From: JARIHD01 sp963815935
GTDB lineage: Bacteria > Patescibacteriota > Saccharimonadia > Saccharimonadales > UBA4665
Reading direction: 5' to 3'
Assembly: GCA_963815935.1 (NCBI GenBank)
Contig: CAWFIL010000008.1
Coordinates: 124,001 to 188,000 of the forward strand
DNA length: 64,000 nt
Shown: in pieces, positions 1-8,400 of the stretch
How the letters are laid out: each line of letters starts with the position of its first letter
How positions within the stretch are numbered: the stretch's first letter is position 1
Notes under the pieces: model-generated
The model's input: only the letters and a program-made list of their open reading frames with translations
What the model was told of the DNA's origin: nothing
Databases searched by the model: none
Position numbers and translations under genes: made by a program

Positions 1-106
1 GGCCGTCTCCTTGCGCCAGTGCGTCATACTCTTCGCGTGTCAGCGCGACATTCTCCTCCATTTGGATGCCGGCATTAGTGGGGTCGGTGGCGGTCTTTTT
101 TGTAAA
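1..106 (-). pseudogene. CYTH-domain protein, 3' part (interrupted by IS, continues past window edge)
   Basis: On the minus strand this codes for a piece containing IQMEENVALTREEYDAL, which fits the acidic middle of a CYTH (triphosphate tunnel) protein. Joined to the fragment at 2644-2820 after removing the IS and one target copy, the frame is continuous: the junction reads EFTK-KTATD with no stop. The gene was therefore intact before insertion. The rest lies left of position 1. An intact, different CYTH gene is at 59751-60338, so function may not be lost entirely. Confidence 0.75.
99..106. repeat. 8-bp target-site duplication, left copy
   Basis: TTTGTAAA immediately outside the left inverted repeat, identical to 2657-2664. 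An AT-rich 8-bp duplication is what IS1595-family transposition produces, and it fixes the element ends exactly. Confidence 0.9.
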
Positions 107-132
107 GGCAATTATACAGTTGACAAACCCAT
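107..132 (+). repeat. Left terminal inverted repeat of the IS1595-type element
   Basis: 26 bp beginning GGCAATTAT and ending ACAAACCCAT. It matches the reverse complement of 2631-2656 at 23 of 26 positions; the differences are AC versus CT and G versus T in the middle. The G/T difference changes the -35 box (TTGACA here, TTTACA at the right end). Confidence 0.92.
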
Positions 133-148
133 TTAGATACTCTACACT
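120..148 (+). promoter_or_regulatory. Transposase promoter, -35 inside the left inverted repeat
   Basis: TTGACA (120-125), 17-nt spacer, TACACT (143-148), then 6 nt to the ATG at 155. No Shine-Dalgarno sequence fits between them, so the transcript should start at or next to the start codon. The -35 box lies within the inverted repeat, so transposase binding to the end could repress its own expression (inference). Confidence 0.75.
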
Positions 149-154
149 GTTAGT

Positions 155-1045
155 ATGACATTGTTAGAGTTTCAACAAAAATTCGGTACCGAGGAAGCTT
201 GTGCGCAACATCTGGAGCAAGCCCGGTGGGGTAAAGACGGTGAGAACCGCTTTTGCCCACACTGTGGTTCTATCAAGACCTATAAGTTTACCAGCGGTAA
301 ACTATTTAAATGCAGTGACTGCCGGAAACAATTCAGCGTAAAAGTTGGCACAATGTTTACAGACAGTCATGTGCCATTATACAAATGGTATTTGGCTTTA
401 TATCTATCCTTTTCATTGAAAAAAGGTATTAGCTCTATACAGCTCAGTAAATACTTAGGCGTTACACAAGGAACGGCTTGGTTTATGCTGCAACGTATAC
501 GCAACACTATTATTGACTCAGGTAATGCCCAACTACTCGGAGATGTGCAGATTGATGAAACCTACATCGGTGGTCGTCATCATGACAATAAGCGAGGTCG
601 TGGGGCAACTGGCAAAACTCCAGTTGTCGGAATGGTTGTGCCAAAAGGTCAGCTTCGTATGCAAGCTACTACTGATACTAGGGCTCGCACTATCAAGCCA
701 CTTATCCGCAAGAATGTACAAATCGGCAGTAGGGTGATGACCGACGAATACCGCTCATACAACGGTTTACAAAAAGACGGCTACAACCACCAAAAAGTCA
801 ACCATAGCGCAAAAGAATGGGTCAACGAAATGGCAACAACTAATGCCATTGAGGGTGTTTGGAAGCATTTGAAGGCTGGCATCGACGCTATCTATATTCA
901 TGTTAGCCCGAAGCACCTGCAGCTATATTGCAATGAGTATCAGTACCGCTACAATACACGAGATATGGATGACTTTGCGCGGTTTGAAGCATGGTTTGGG
1001 TTATGTACAGGTAACTTAAGGTATAAGGAGTTGGTAAATGGCTGA
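155..1045 (+). CDS. IS1595-family transposase
   Basis: 296 residues. It starts with a zinc ribbon (C34, C37, C53, C56; motifs CPHC and CSDC) followed by a helix-turn-helix-like stretch, then an ISXO2-type DDE catalytic core: D134 in QIDETYIGG, D197 in MTDEYRSYNGL and E233 in NAIEGVWKHLK. All three catalytic acids are present and the length is normal for the family, so it should be active. The ATG at 155 is 6 nt after a -10 box, implying leaderless translation. Its end overlaps the next gene by 8 nt, which suggests translational coupling with the passenger. Confidence 0.93.
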   Translation: MTLLEFQQKFGTEEACAQHLEQARWGKDGENRFCPHCGSIKTYKFTSGKLFKCSDCRKQFSVKVGTMFTDSHVPLYKWYLALYLSFSLKKGISSIQLSKYLGVTQGTAWFMLQRIRNTIIDSGNAQLLGDVQIDETYIGGRHHDNKRGRGATGKTPVVGMVVPKGQLRMQATTDTRARTIKPLIRKNVQIGSRVMTDEYRSYNGLQKDGYNHQKVNHSAKEWVNEMATTNAIEGVWKHLKAGIDAIYIHVSPKHLQLYCNEYQYRYNTRDMDDFARFEAWFGLCTGNLRYKELVNG

Positions 1046-1937
1046 TGACACGTTAGATGGTGTTGAAGGTTTTGAAGTTATAAAGGTCAGGATCAAGGAT
1101 ACTGAGTGCTGGTCGGCGCGAGAGCTAATGCCGCTACTAGGCTATGAAAAGTGGGAAACCTTTTCAAATGTTATTCAGAAGGCGCAAACAGCTTGTGCTA
1201 ACAGCGGGCAGGCTGTGGATAAGCATTTTTTCCCGATAACAGGAAAAAATGACGGTAAGGGGAGACCATCGGAAGATTTCATGCTTACGCGCTATGCATG
1301 TTATTTAGTCGCGCAAAATGGAAGCTCAAGAAAACCACAGGTTGCCTTTGCGCAGACATATTTTGCTGTGCAGACTTTGAGACAGGAAGAGTATGACAGA
1401 CTACCCGATAGCGATAAGAGGCTGTACGTACGGACTCAGGTTAAAGAAGGCACTAAAAAACTTAACTCTTCCGCCAAGCAGCACGGAGTCAGGAACTACG
1501 CCTACTTCCATAATGCTGGCTATAAAGGGCTATACGGCATGTTTCTTGGTGATATTCGTAGAAGAAAGAGTATCGGTAATGACAACTTGCTAGACCGTGC
1601 TGGTACCACTGAACTGGCAGCTAACCTTTTCCGTATAACTCAAACAGAAGAAAGATTGCACAAAGATCTTGATGATGGCAAGCGCCACGGTCAACAAGGT
1701 GCAGAATTAGTGCACTATGAGATTGGTAGTAAAGTACGTCACGCAATTCAGGAGATAGGCGGTACTCTTCCAGAGAACTTACCTGCTGAAGAAAATATCA
1801 AGGAGTTAGAGAAACGTATTAAGAAGGACAATAAGGCATTGTTAAAACCTGCCGAGAAACCCCTTAAGTTGACTAACTCCAAGGGTTTTGAAGACACACT
1901 TGGTGTTATTGAACGTCATAAACCCAAGAACACGTAA
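1038..1937 (+). CDS. DinD-like DNA-damage-inducible protein (IS passenger)
   Basis: 299 residues. The N-terminal part is a BRO-N/KilA-N-like region (CWSARELMPLLGYEKWETF) and the middle carries TRYACYLVAQNG, QTYFAVQTLRQEE, NAGYKGLYGMF and GTTELAANLFRITQTEERL, the diagnostic blocks of Escherichia coli DinD. E. coli DinD is SOS-induced and reported to antagonise RecA filaments (family knowledge). The start is set by AAGGAG (1025-1030) 7 nt upstream and by the 8-nt overlap with the transposase. As a passenger it might modulate host repair during transposition, or be a defence or selfish module; both are inference. No LexA-like operator was recognised. Confidence 0.85.
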   Translation: MADDTLDGVEGFEVIKVRIKDTECWSARELMPLLGYEKWETFSNVIQKAQTACANSGQAVDKHFFPITGKNDGKGRPSEDFMLTRYACYLVAQNGSSRKPQVAFAQTYFAVQTLRQEEYDRLPDSDKRLYVRTQVKEGTKKLNSSAKQHGVRNYAYFHNAGYKGLYGMFLGDIRRRKSIGNDNLLDRAGTTELAANLFRITQTEERLHKDLDDGKRHGQQGAELVHYEIGSKVRHAIQEIGGTLPENLPAEENIKELEKRIKKDNKALLKPAEKPLKLTNSKGFEDTLGVIERHKPKNT

Positions 1938-1941
1938 GACT

Positions 1942-2607
1942 TTAAAGATCACTTTTCCCTATATTGCAAACTGAGCAGAGTGTTTGAAGATTATTCAGTA
2001 CCGTTTCGCCACCATTGGCCCATGCTTTTTTGTGGTCAACGTGCAGAATAACGTTAGAATCAGTCGCAGGTGACCGCCCGCAACTCTGGCATTTAAAACT
2101 ATCCCTCTTCATAGTTACGAAGCGTAGCCGCCAGTTAACACCTCGACTTGTTTTGTGTCTACCTATTGTGAGCGTAGTTGATTGCGGCGTATTGTCTGAA
2201 GCGTTAGTTTCATCATCATTGACAAGCTCGACAAACTGACTGAGCGCGTTGCGCCAACCACCAAAGTGTCTTTTGTAGGTAGTAATGTCATATTTAGATA
2301 GCGGTCTTCGCATATCGTCATAGCTCGGTTGTTTGCCTAATTTAATCCAAACTTCTTCTAGGTTTCTAAATAGATCTTCATTAGAGACAAAAGTTCGAGT
2401 TTTGCTATTATCTAAACCTGCTGCTCCGAGAGCGTCATACCAACCACCAAACCTTCTGAAGTATGTCGAAACATGAAACTTGCCAACTGCAATGTATTCT
2501 TCTTGTAAAAAACTCCTCTTCGAGAGTCTCTTACTCGCCAAACGTAGATCTTCAAGCAATTCGTCATTCGTCACACCTCGATGATATTCATTCAGCTCAA
2601 ACTTCAT
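1942..2607 (-). CDS. HNH endonuclease with two HNH-associated repeats (IS passenger)
   Basis: 221 residues. Two helix-rich repeats near residues 13-65 and 75-125 each end in FGGW..AL, typical of the homing-endonuclease-associated repeat thought to bind DNA. The C-terminal HNH domain has C173/C176, the DH pair at 191-192, NNLQTLC (205-211) and C214-N215, so zinc and catalytic residues are kept. The ATG is 6 nt after TATACT, predicting a leaderless mRNA. Lying inside the element and pointing at the transposase operon, it may help target or copy the element, or cut competitors; no role is shown. Confidence 0.85.
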   Translation of the reverse strand: MKFELNEYHRGVTNDELLEDLRLASKRLSKRSFLQEEYIAVGKFHVSTYFRRFGGWYDALGAAGLDNSKTRTFVSNEDLFRNLEEVWIKLGKQPSYDDMRRPLSKYDITTYKRHFGGWRNALSQFVELVNDDETNASDNTPQSTTLTIGRHKTSRGVNWRLRFVTMKRDSFKCQSCGRSPATDSNVILHVDHKKAWANGGETVLNNLQTLCSVCNIGKSDL

Positions 2608-2613
2608 AAATGG

Positions 2614-2643
2614 AGTATAGTCTAAGCAGTATGGGTTTGTAAA
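2614..2643 (-). promoter_or_regulatory. HNH gene promoter, -35 inside the right inverted repeat
   Basis: Read on the minus strand: TTTACA (2643-2638), 18-nt spacer, TATACT (2619-2614), 6 nt, ATG at 2607. It mirrors the transposase promoter at the other end, so each inverted repeat supplies an inward promoter. Confidence 0.7.
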
Positions 2644-2656
2644 CTAGATAATTGCC
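2631..2656 (-). repeat. Right terminal inverted repeat of the IS1595-type element
   Basis: Reverse complement begins GGCAATTAT and ends ACAAACCCAT; 23 of 26 positions match the left end at 107-132. Confidence 0.92.
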
Positions 2657-2820
2657 TTTGTAAATTCGTACGCGTTGTCCTTTTGCCGGATGCGCAGCTT
2701 GGCGTGTGCGGCTGCTTGCGGGAAGTAAATGTCACGCATTTTTGTGCGTTTGCAGTTTTCGATGCCTTCTGGCACGCGAGCTGCTAGGTAGGTGATTTCT
2801 TGTTCGAGTTCTTTAGCCAT
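2644..2820 (-). pseudogene. CYTH-domain protein, 5' part truncated by IS insertion
   Basis: Starts at ATG 2820 with MAKELEQEITYL and contains HAKLRIRQKDNAYEF, the basic KLRIR strand typical of CYTH proteins. The frame enters the IS right end and stops there at TAG after 58 residues. Without the IS it continues into 1-106. CYTH proteins hydrolyse or cyclise triphosphate substrates; the substrate cannot be told here. Confidence 0.78.
2657..2664. repeat. 8-bp target-site duplication, right copy
   Basis: TTTGTAAA, identical to 99-106, directly outside the right inverted repeat. Confidence 0.9.
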
Positions 2821-2882
2821 TTGCTCAGTCTACCCAAAAAGTGCTACCATGAACATACTTAACAAATTAAGAATATACAGAG

Positions 2883-2965
2883 TGCAGCGAGAGATCTAGC
2901 TCAACGACCTGCCAGCAACCTACAATAAGTGTAAGGTGCTCCATCTAGCCCGCCACGACAGGTGG
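2883..2965 (+). promoter_or_regulatory. Possible SAM-clan riboswitch (SAM-I/IV-like)
   Basis: The leader of the homocysteine methyltransferase gene has GCCAGCAACC, a short hairpin (CCTACA...TGTAAGG) and GGTGCTCC in the order of the SAM-I/SAM-IV core (GCAACC - P3 - GGTGC), with GCGAGAGA upstream and a small hairpin (CCAC...GTGG) after it. I could not draw a convincing P1 stem, so this is a motif-level call. Methionine-cycle control by SAM fits the downstream gene. Confidence 0.42.
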
Positions 2966-2994
2966 GGAAGATATGCGAATGCATTCGTCTTTTC

Positions 2995-3029
2995 ATATCC
3001 TTTCTGCTTGGTCACGGCAGAAAGGATAT
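2995..3029 (+). promoter_or_regulatory. 13-bp hairpin covering the ribosome binding site
   Basis: Perfect 13-bp stem (2995-3007 pairs with 3017-3029, 9-nt loop) followed by TTTT and the ATG at 3034. The 3' arm contains AAAGGA, the only good Shine-Dalgarno for the gene. It could act as expression platform for the element at 2883-2965, either as a sequestering hairpin or as a terminator right before the start codon. The stem is seen; the switching is inferred. Confidence 0.7.
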
Positions 3030-3033
3030 TTTT

Positions 3034-4062
3034 ATGTCTACCAACAAACTACTCGCGAGGCTCAAAAAAGGTCCGGTGCTTTGTGCCGAAGGGTATGTAT
3101 TCGAATTGGAACGGCGCGGCTACATCAAGGCAGGCGCGTATGTGCCTGAGGTCGTGCTCGAACATCCCGAAGCTGTTGTGCAGCTGCATCGCGAGTTCTT
3201 GCGTGCTGGAAGCGACGTTATCGTGGCGCTTACCTACTATGCGCACCGCGAAAAGCTTAAGGCGGTGGGTCGCGAGAACGACTTGGAAAAGCTGAACCGC
3301 CAAGCGCTACAGCTTGCCAAGCAGGTGGCCGCCGAAGGCGATGCGCTGGTTGCCGGCAATATCTGCAATACCTGGGCGTACGATCTGGACGATGTAGAAA
3401 ATAGCGGCGCCGAGGTGCGCCGACAATACACCGAGCAGGTGGCTTGGGCGGCCGAGGCCAAGGTAGACTTTCTGATTGCCGAGACTATCGAGTACGTTGG
3501 CGAGGCTCTAATTGCCATTGAGGTGGCTAAAAAGTTTAAGCTGCCGATCGTGCTGAACTTTACGCCGATATACGACAAAAGCAAAGATGGCTACGACTGG
3601 ATCCAGGCCTGTAAATTAGCCAAAGAGCATGGTGCGGATGTAGTCGGCTTTAATTGTGGACGCGGCCCCAACACCCTGTTGCCGCTCACGCGCAAATTGG
3701 CGGCGTCAGTTGCTGGCCCGCTGGCGGCTGTGCCGGTGCCATACCGGACGACCAAACAGCATCCGTCGTTCCAGTTTCTAAAAGACGATGAGGGTAGAAG
3801 TGCCTATACCTTAGGGCTTGACCACTTCCTGTGCAGTCGTGACGAAATGGCCGCGTTTGCAAGGGATGCCAAAGCCCAAGGCATTACCTTTATAGGTATC
3901 TGTTGCGGGGCTGGCCCGCATCATGTGCGTGCTATGGCTGAGGCGCTTGGCCGCACAGCGCCGGCAAGCAAATATTCGCCGGATTTATCGCAGCACAGTT
4001 TGCTTGGCAGTGGCGAGTTTGTAAAGGCATCCGAAAAGCAGTTTTTGACGCAGTGGGCCTAG
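3034..4062 (+). CDS. Homocysteine S-methyltransferase family protein
   Basis: 342 residues from ATG 3034, chosen because AAAGGA lies 7 nt upstream; a longer in-frame reading from 2962 would run through the leader structure. The TIM-barrel zinc thiols are visible: a Cys near residue 208 in GFNCGRGP and the Cys pair near 290-291 in GICCGAGPHH, the signature of BHMT/MmuM/MetH-type methyltransferases. It transfers a methyl group to homocysteine to make methionine; the donor (S-methylmethionine, SAM or betaine) cannot be inferred. It may be a single salvage step in an otherwise auxotrophic cell. Confidence 0.85.
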   Translation: MSTNKLLARLKKGPVLCAEGYVFELERRGYIKAGAYVPEVVLEHPEAVVQLHREFLRAGSDVIVALTYYAHREKLKAVGRENDLEKLNRQALQLAKQVAAEGDALVAGNICNTWAYDLDDVENSGAEVRRQYTEQVAWAAEAKVDFLIAETIEYVGEALIAIEVAKKFKLPIVLNFTPIYDKSKDGYDWIQACKLAKEHGADVVGFNCGRGPNTLLPLTRKLAASVAGPLAAVPVPYRTTKQHPSFQFLKDDEGRSAYTLGLDHFLCSRDEMAAFARDAKAQGITFIGICCGAGPHHVRAMAEALGRTAPASKYSPDLSQHSLLGSGEFVKASEKQFLTQWA

Positions 4063-4076
4063 CCCGCTGATTTTTT
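4052..4076 (+). terminator. Rho-independent terminator overlapping the stop codon
   Basis: AGTGGGC (4052-4058), loop CTA, GCCCGCT (4062-4068, one G-T pair), then GA and six T. The stop TAG forms the loop. Confidence 0.7.
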
Positions 4077-4147
4077 GCTGAGTTTCTTACAGACACTCCC
4101 GCGCACGGCAGTACAATGGTTATGTATATAACTAGTTGGAGCCAAAC

Positions 4148-4993
4148 ATGAAGAAGAAACGGTTTTGTCTGTCACTTGTCCTTACGCTCGTCGCTACAAT
4201 CTCGGGCTTGATATTTAGTTTTTCGCCTGGGATTGCTACGGCTTTGGCTAATGACCGTTATGTGGCCTTGGGCGACTCGGTGGCCGCCGGGGCGGGGCTG
4301 TTGCCGGTCCAGCAAGGTACATCCGAAGACGTAGCTTGTGGTCGTTCGACGTCCGCTTATCCGTATGTGGTGGCTCGTGAAACACAGATGTCTCTGGAGC
4401 ACTATGCCTGCAGCGGAGCACGCGCAAACCATGGGCTGTACGATACGCAGGACACCGATGCCGGTGAGCTTGAGGCGCAGCTTGATAGAGCCTTTGCGCC
4501 TGGCACGCCGGACATGATTACCATAACTATCGGTGCTAACGATATGCGTTGGTCACGCCTGCTCAAAGAATGTTACCTATGGGATTGTGGCGGCAACGTG
4601 GACGAAGCACAGGTAGTTGCTTACCGCACGCATTTGCGTTGGGAGTTGTATCGTACGCTGAGTATTATTAGCAAGCGTAGCGGTGACTTTAAACCAAAAG
4701 TTGTTTTTACCGGGTATTTCCACCCGTTTTCATTGACGGCGCCTATATGCAATGACACTCGCAATATTACACCGCAAGAAATGACCTGGCTTAACGACCA
4801 GGTTGATGCGCTAAATCAAACAATCAGCGATTCGGTATCATGGTATGACTTTGCGTCATATGTTCCTGTGGACTTTACCGGTCACGAACTTTGTACTAGC
4901 AATGCGTGGGTGCAAGGTATACAGGATGCCGTGCCATACCATCCAACCACGCTGGGGCAGATGGCCATCGCTCGCTCGGTGTTGGGGCTGTAG
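4148..4993 (+). CDS. Secreted SGNH/GDSL-type hydrolase
   Basis: 281 residues from ATG 4148, preceded by GGAG with 6-nt spacing. Positively charged start and hydrophobic stretch to about residue 31, with a likely signal peptidase site after TALA. SGNH blocks: GDS with nucleophile S44 (block I), a Gly in ACSGARA (block II), GAND with N131 (block III) and DAVPYHP with D260 and H265 (block V). The family cleaves esters of lipids, acyl chains or acetylated sugars; the substrate is unknown. It probably acts outside the cell or on the partner's surface. Confidence 0.85.
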   Translation: MKKKRFCLSLVLTLVATISGLIFSFSPGIATALANDRYVALGDSVAAGAGLLPVQQGTSEDVACGRSTSAYPYVVARETQMSLEHYACSGARANHGLYDTQDTDAGELEAQLDRAFAPGTPDMITITIGANDMRWSRLLKECYLWDCGGNVDEAQVVAYRTHLRWELYRTLSIISKRSGDFKPKVVFTGYFHPFSLTAPICNDTRNITPQEMTWLNDQVDALNQTISDSVSWYDFASYVPVDFTGHELCTSNAWVQGIQDAVPYHPTTLGQMAIARSVLGL

Positions 4994-5263
4994 CTATTTG
5001 CGAGAACTGCGCTTAACGACGGGTAGCTTATTGACGACCAGGCTAAACAAGAGCGCCCAGGTAATGGCGTTGATGGCAAAGATGCCAAGGCCAGCAAAGC
5101 AAAGTCGTAGAATCGCACGGCTGGAGTTGTAGTCAAGCAATCCAACGAGTCCAGCAACAACAATACCGGCTAGGCTTAAGGCCAGATAGGCGTGTTGTAG
5201 TTTGGCTCGCTCTGAGTGATTGCTGTTCCACTCGATGAGCATGTCTTTAAATGTCTGTAGCAT
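4994..5263 (-). CDS. Small two-helix membrane protein
   Basis: 89 residues, convergent with the SGNH gene and ending on the very next base. A short amphipathic start is followed by two hydrophobic segments (about residues 26-44 and 52-76) and a basic tail. CGGAG stands about 9 nt before the ATG. No family recognised. Confidence 0.6.
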   Translation of the reverse strand: MLQTFKDMLIEWNSNHSERAKLQHAYLALSLAGIVVAGLVGLLDYNSSRAILRLCFAGLGIFAINAITWALLFSLVVNKLPVVKRSSRK

Positions 5264-5426
5264 GGCGATAACTCCGAATGATTGGTATATTATATCTTAA
5301 TATTATAGATATGTCAATACAGCCAACAATACTGCTTATGTGACACGAAGCACAAGCTTTTTGTTCGAGGTTCTGCTACAATTGCCATGACAATATTCAG
5401 CATATTCTGAGAGTCGGGATCAGGGG

Positions 5427-8400
5427 ATGAATCGAAACACTATCAGTCGATACCTTCGCAAAGTAGCAGGGCGGATTGCTCCTTGTCTGCATGACCTAAA
5501 CAAGCGCCTTAAGCCAATCGCGCACAACATAACTATTGTCGTCGTAGGCTGGCTTCGCCAACAATATAAAGGATATATGCTACCAGCTAGCAGGCGTGCG
5601 GTTGTTTGGGTCAGACTGGCGCACTTCCAGGTTGCTAGGCGCCCGCATGAGCATCTTCGTACTAGGTGGCGTTGGTATGACGCATGGCATAGATGGAACT
5701 ACCATAAACACGTACACGCCCTGGTTGTAGCGGCGTATTTTTTGATTATTGGCGTATACGTTGTAGGTGTCTACCAGCGGACCCACGCCGCCTCTGACCT
5801 TGCCGACAGCTGGAACTTTTCGAACGCGTCCAACTTTAGTCTTGGCTCTGGGGTAGAGACAAATGGCAGCAGTGCCCGGCTAAAGGCCCAAAATTACTCG
5901 GCAGATGCCAATACAATGGGCCTTTACCACTTCGATGAATCCGGTGGCACGACAGTGAGTGATAGCTCAGCGAACGGCAATACTGGGACGGCGAGTAATG
6001 CAACCTTTGGGACGGGTAATCTCAATAACGGGCTGAGCTTTAACGGCACCGACTCGCAAGTATCCGTGCCCGATTCTAGCTCGCTATCGCTGTCGCAGCA
6101 GAATACTGTCGAAGCGTGGACTAAGCTGAACAGTTCACTCTCGGCTGGTAGCTCAAACCATCGTCAAACCATCGTCGACAAGGGTGATTACCAGCTCTAC
6201 TACGACAACGAAACGGGCAAGCTTACGTATGAAATGGCTAACAGCACCGCCAACACATGGACGCAAGTCGGTGGCAATGACCTAAACGGCGGTTGGGACC
6301 TAAACGGTAAGCGTTCAGTTAATGCCATAACTAAGATGGGGTCTAATATATATGCCGCAATCGGTATGGACACCGGAGATGCAGAGGTTTGGGAGTATAA
6401 CGGTTCCATCTGGACCAAGATAGGTGGCGGGCCTACGCCGGTTAATGATAGCTGGGGCGCGCAAACGTACGAAGGAGTGTATGCACTTACGACCGACGGC
6501 TCCAATTTGTATGCAGGTCTGGGTACTGGCACCGGTGACGGTGAAGTCTGGAAGTGGAACGGCAGTACCTGGACCAAAATTGGTGGCGATAGCTTAAATA
6601 ATGGTTGGACAAACTACGCTGAGCAGGTGTGGTCACTAGATTACTTTGGCGGCAACCTGTATGCCGGCATCGGTTCGTCGGCTAATGACGCAGAGGTTTG
6701 GCGTTGGGATGGTTCCACCTGGACCAAAATTGGTGGCGATAGCGCCAATGGCGGCTGGACTACGAACTACGAAATAGTTGCCTCGCTAACCAATGACGGT
6801 ACCAACTTGTACGCCGGTTTGGGCGTGACCGCTGGTGACGGTGAAGTCTGGAAGTGGAACGGCAGTACCTGGACCAAAATTGGTGGCGATAGCCTCAACG
6901 GTGGCTGGGATGCGACTATCGAAACAGTCCGTTCGCTTCGGTATTTTGGCGGCAAGCTGTATGCGGGCTTGGGTGACAGCACTGGCGATGCCGATGTTTG
7001 GAGCTGGAGTGGTTCGAGCTGGACGCAAATTGGTGGCGACGGGGTCAATAGTAGCTGGGCTGCGGCAACGTATGAGCAGATAGGCTCATTCGCTTATGAT
7101 GGCACAAACCTATACGCAGGCTTAGGCACAGGAAATGGTGACGGTGAAGTCTGGAAGTGGAACGGCAGTACCTGGACCAAAATTGGTGGCGACGGACAGG
7201 ACAATAGCTGGACTACGAACTGGGGCGATACCGTCAATACGATGCTATGGGACGGCTCGAAACTGTTCGCGGGTACGTATGACTCTGCTGGGACGGGGTG
7301 GGTATACACCTATGACGGCACTAGTTGGACGCTAGTCGGTGGTAATGACGTGCGGGGGAGCTGGGGGTACTACAACATGCCCGCAGTCCAAGTTATGCAG
7401 AATGTCGGCGACTATCTGTATGCTGGTCTTGGCAATGTTGCAGGGTCGGCTGAAGTCTGGCGTTGGGATGGCAGTACCTGGAAGCTTATCGGCGGCCAAG
7501 AGGTCAACGGCAGCTGGGACTCAAACACGTATGAACAAGTAATGAGTATGGCAAGCTACAACGGCAAGCTAGAGGTTGGCCTTGGAACGAGTACGGGAGA
7601 CGCCGAGGTTTGGGAGTGGGATGGCTCCACCTGGACCAAAATTGGTGGCGACTCGGTAAATAATGGCTGGAATAATACATACGAAGAGGTCGATTCATTG
7701 GCCGTATTGGGTGGCAAGCTATATGCGGGCTTGGGCAACAGCACGGGTGATGGTGAGGTCTGGCGTTGGGATGGCACTGGTTGGACCAAAATTGGTGGCG
7801 ATAGCCTCAACAACGGTTGGACCAACTATGTTGAAAATGTCCTGTCGCTGGCAGTATACAAAGGTAATATTGTTGCAGGGCTTGGGCGTAGCACTGGTGA
7901 CGCTGAGCTCTGGAAGTGGAACGGCAGTACCTGGACCAAAATTGGTGGCGACGGTATCGGTGGTAGCTGGGCGGCCAACGTAAACCAGGAGGTTGAGTCG
8001 CTGGTGCAGTACGGCGATAAGTTGTATGCGGGCCTGGGCTATACAGCTGGAAGCGCATCATTGTGGGAATATGACGGTACCTCTTGGACGCAAATTGGTG
8101 GCGACGACATCAACGGAAGCTGGACAACAGGCACATACGAAAAACTCAAAACGCTGGTGGTGTACAACGGCGACCTATATGCGGGCTTGGGCAACAGCAC
8201 GGGTGATGGTGAGGTCTGGCGCCTGAGTGGCGGCACCTGGACCAAGATTGCTGGAAATGGTCTTAATTCGGGCTGGCCGGGTACGGTCGAAGAAGTAGAG
8301 TCCTTTAGCCCATACAAGGGTAAGTTGTATGCCGGTACGGGCTTGACGGGTAATGCTGACGCAAATGTCTGGACGTGGGGCAATAATGCCTTCCTGCAGA

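Larger units (their letters stand above)
107..2656. mobile_element. IS1595-type element with passenger genes (2550 bp)
   Basis: Bounded by 26-bp inverted repeats and a perfect 8-bp target duplication. It holds a transposase and a DinD-like gene on the plus strand and an HNH endonuclease gene on the minus strand; the two sets of 3' ends meet with a 4-bp gap. Passenger genes are known in parts of the IS1595 family. The visible base composition is AT-richer than the flanking chromosome. Near-identical ends and a clean duplication suggest recent, possibly still active insertion. The dinD plus HNH-repeat combination is what I find unusual. Confidence 0.9.

Noticed and set aside
2962..3033. Longer N-terminus for the homocysteine methyltransferase
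   Set aside because: It would code through the leader hairpin and lacks a ribosome binding site; the start at 3034 matches the family.
6245..8390. Regular repeats that might suggest a CRISPR array
   Set aside because: Period about 150 bp, in frame within a coding gene, with related rather than unique spacers.
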